64,000 bases of DNA from an uncultured Clostridium sp. Lineage in GTDB: Bacteria; Bacillota; Clostridia; Clostridiales; Clostridiaceae. Below are positions 62,118-64,000 of this stretch, one piece after another. Location of the stretch: assembly GCA_934746015.1 (NCBI GenBank), contig CAKVEW010000003.1, positions 117,985 to 181,984 of the forward strand, in the 5' to 3' direction. The position numbers and the translations under genes were made by a program. Positions within the stretch are counted from its first letter, which is position 1, and every line of letters starts with the position of its first letter. Below the pieces are notes generated by a model, which was not told where the DNA came from, did no database searches, and saw only the letters and a list, made by a program, of their open reading frames with translations.

Positions 62118-63842
62118 ATGACAGATAGAAGGGAGGATGCATTTACTTTTATAGTTAATGCAAAATATATGGCAGAAGTATTAATAATACTACAAATAAT
62201 AACCATGTTGCTATTTATTTATTATATTTTTAATAGCAATAAAGGTCATGTAAATAATAAGACAGTTATCGAAAAAGAGAATGTTAAAGAGATGGATAAA
62301 TTGAAGAAAATGAGGAGTATACAATTAACTCAGCCTTTAACAGAAAAAAGTAGACCTACTACTTTTGAGGAGATTATAGGTCAAGAGGAAGGAATAAAAG
62401 CACTAAAAGCTGCATTGTGCGGTCCTAATCCCCAACATGTTATTATTTATGGGCCTCCAGGAGTTGGTAAAACTGCTGCTGCTAGATTGGTACTAGAAGA
62501 AGCTAAAAAGTTTTCTAAATCACCCTTTAAAAAAGATGCTAAGTTTATAGAAATAGATGCAACTACAATTAGGTTTGATGAGAGAGGAATAGCAGATCCA
62601 TTAATTGGTTCAGTTCATGATCCTATATATCAAGGGGCTGGCTCTTTAGGAATAGCTGGCATTCCACAACCAAAACCAGGAGCAGTAACAAAAGCTCATG
62701 GAGGTATTTTATTTATGGACGAAATAGGCGAATTACATCATGTAGAACTTAATAAACTGCTAAAAGTTTTAGAAGATAGGAAAGTTTTTTTAGATAGTGC
62801 CTACTATAGTAGTGAAAATCCTAATATGCCCGATTATATTAAAGAGATATTTGATAATGGATTACCAGCAGATTTTAGGTTAATAGGGGCTACAACAAGA
62901 AGTCCAGAAGAAATAGTTCCAGCTATAAGATCAAGATGTGTTGAAATCTTCTTTAGATCACTTCATTCCCATGAAATTAAAGTAATTGCAAAGAATGCAG
63001 CAATGAAAGTAGGATTAAAGATAGATGAAAAATCTTTAGATTTAGTATCTAAGTATTGTACTAATGGAAGGGACGTAGTTAATTTAGTTCAACTTTCCTC
63101 TGGAGTGGCAATTAATGAAGATAGAGATGATATTAATATAGAAGATATACAATGGGTAATAGAAAATGGAAACTACGCACAAATTCCAGATAAAAAGATT
63201 AGAGAAAAACCAGAAGTAGGAATAGTAAATGGATTAGCAGTTCATGGTGCAAATATAGGAATTCTTATGGAAGTTGAAGCTACAGCTAGGAAAGTAAGCC
63301 ATAGATTAGGAATATTAAAAGTAACAGGTGTTATTGAGGAAGAAGAAATAAGTAATAGTAATAGAAAAGTTAAAAGGAAAAGCACAGCTTATTCATCAAT
63401 TCAAAATGTATTAACTGTATTAAATAATATTTTCTGTTTAGAGTGTGAAAGTTATGATATACATATAAATATTCCAGGTGGAATGCCTGTAGATGGTCCT
63501 TCAGCTGGTATAACAATAGCAACTGCTATATATAGTGCTATTAATAAGGTTAAGATAAGTAATAAAGTTGCAATGACTGGTGAGATAAGTTTATTGGGAG
63601 AAGTTAAACCAATAGGTGGAGTAAATGCGAAAATATATGCTGCTAAAAAATCAGGAGCAACTAAAGTTATAATTCCAGTTGAAAATTGGAAAGAAAGCTT
63701 TGAAGATATAGATGGAATAAAAGTTATAGCAGTGAATAATTTAAAAGAAGTTATAGATGAAGCTATATATAATGAGAATATAACTGAAGATATTATTATA
63801 AATAATAATTTGGATATACTATCAGCAAGGTCAGAAGAGTAA
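62118..63842 (+). CDS. lonB: ATP-dependent protease LonB
   Basis: The 574-residue protein matches the LonB type found beside clpX and lonA in Firmicutes: an N-terminal membrane segment (about 22-37, ILQIITMLLFIYYIF), an AAA+ domain with GPPGVGKTAAARLVLEE (about 113) and LFMDEIGELHH, and the Lon protease domain with the catalytic Ser in DGPSAGITIATAI and the Lys in GGVNAKIYAAKKSGA. In B. subtilis it is a forespore protease. The start is uncertain: ATG 62118 lacks a ribosome binding site and a GGGAGG lies inside the frame at 62131; ATG 62169 is an alternative. Confidence 0.93.
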   Translation: MTDRREDAFTFIVNAKYMAEVLIILQIITMLLFIYYIFNSNKGHVNNKTVIEKENVKEMDKLKKMRSIQLTQPLTEKSRPTTFEEIIGQEEGIKALKAALCGPNPQHVIIYGPPGVGKTAAARLVLEEAKKFSKSPFKKDAKFIEIDATTIRFDERGIADPLIGSVHDPIYQGAGSLGIAGIPQPKPGAVTKAHGGILFMDEIGELHHVELNKLLKVLEDRKVFLDSAYYSSENPNMPDYIKEIFDNGLPADFRLIGATTRSPEEIVPAIRSRCVEIFFRSLHSHEIKVIAKNAAMKVGLKIDEKSLDLVSKYCTNGRDVVNLVQLSSGVAINEDRDDINIEDIQWVIENGNYAQIPDKKIREKPEVGIVNGLAVHGANIGILMEVEATARKVSHRLGILKVTGVIEEEEISNSNRKVKRKSTAYSSIQNVLTVLNNIFCLECESYDIHINIPGGMPVDGPSAGITIATAIYSAINKVKISNKVAMTGEISLLGEVKPIGGVNAKIYAAKKSGATKVIIPVENWKESFEDIDGIKVIAVNNLKEVIDEAIYNENITEDIIINNNLDILSARSEE

Positions 63843-63907
63843 ATAAAATTTATTTGGATAATACAATAAAAAATAAAGTATAAATCTATATTAAATATAT
63901 TAATTTT

Positions 63908-63931
63908 GAAACTCCTTTAGGAGTTTTCAGA
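63908..63931 (+). terminator. Hairpin of the AACTCC family after lonB
   Basis: Arms AAACTCCT/AGGAGTTT with a short loop, followed by TCAG; the same core recurs at five other gene ends in this window. Confidence 0.65.
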
Positions 63932-63939
63932 CTGTAGAC

Positions 63940-63980
63940 AAAAAGGATATTTTCAAAAATGAAAATATCCTTTTTGTTAA
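63940..63980 (+). terminator. Rho-independent terminator after lonB
   Basis: A 15-base-pair perfect stem AAAAAGGATATTTTC/GAAAATATCCTTTTT with loop AAAAAT, followed by GTTAATTTT. Confidence 0.85.
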
Positions 63981-64000
63981 TTTTGTAGTTAAATCACTTG

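Overview
The window is AT-rich and gene-dense, with strong Shine-Dalgarno sites and frequent TTG/GTG starts. It encodes a small acid-soluble spore protein and carries S-box and CtsR regulation, with the gene order tig-clpP-clpX-lonB. This fits an endospore-forming Clostridium (cluster I Clostridiaceae) chromosome; the species cannot be named from sequence alone. I see no transposase, prophage, CRISPR array or rRNA. The only mobile-looking DNA is short palindromic dispersed repeats.

Layout. 1-0.75 kb: 3' end of malQ. 1-3.1 kb: two membrane-anchored unknowns and an HD hydrolase. 3.4-7.9 kb: a Bce-type antimicrobial-peptide module (ABC ATPase, FtsX-like permease, response regulator, histidine kinase). 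8.0-11.3 kb: a DUF503 gene, then an S-box riboswitch and metN-metI-metQ for methionine uptake. 11.5-17.9 kb: a beta-lactamase-like lipoprotein, an AlaX-type tRNA editing protein, an amidase with SPOR domain, a small membrane protein, a flavin-binding split-barrel protein, a lipoprotein metallopeptidase and a histidine phosphatase. 18.2-20.3 kb: GT2 glycosyltransferase plus UDP-galactopyranose mutase. 20.5-22.2 kb: ECF sigma/anti-sigma pair and an unknown. 22.7-30.6 kb: sugar ABC importer without its own ATPase, FAD oxidoreductase and a YesN/YesM-type two-component pair.

31-44.3 kb: an FtsH paralogue (minus strand), two related bactofilin-sized unknowns (one with DUF1232), RNase H, a 57-aa YtxH-like protein, two tandem XRE-TPR regulators resembling the RNPP peptide-receptor architecture, an AraC regulator with a GH39-like tail, CtsR-controlled clpB and a tRNA-Arg/Lys/Gly cluster. 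44.4-51.7 kb: SASP, an ECF S component, then a YtrA/GntR-controlled ABC exporter operon with two SdpI-like membrane proteins and a YhfC protein. 51.9-57.6 kb: two GNAT acetyltransferases, a PHP phosphatase, a TcaA-like envelope protein, an M23 peptidoglycan hydrolase and a 58-aa Cys/Gly-rich peptide gene. 58.6-63.8 kb: trigger factor, ClpP, ClpX and LonB.

The themes are envelope-stress sensing (Bce, YtrA operon, ECF sigma, TcaA-like), protein quality control (FtsH, ClpB, Tig, ClpPX, LonB) and nutrient uptake. The least explained material is non-coding: two families of dispersed palindromes whose stems covary between copies, a run of hairpins at 57.07-57.19 kb, and leader-like structures at 22.25-22.43 kb and 45.55-45.62 kb.
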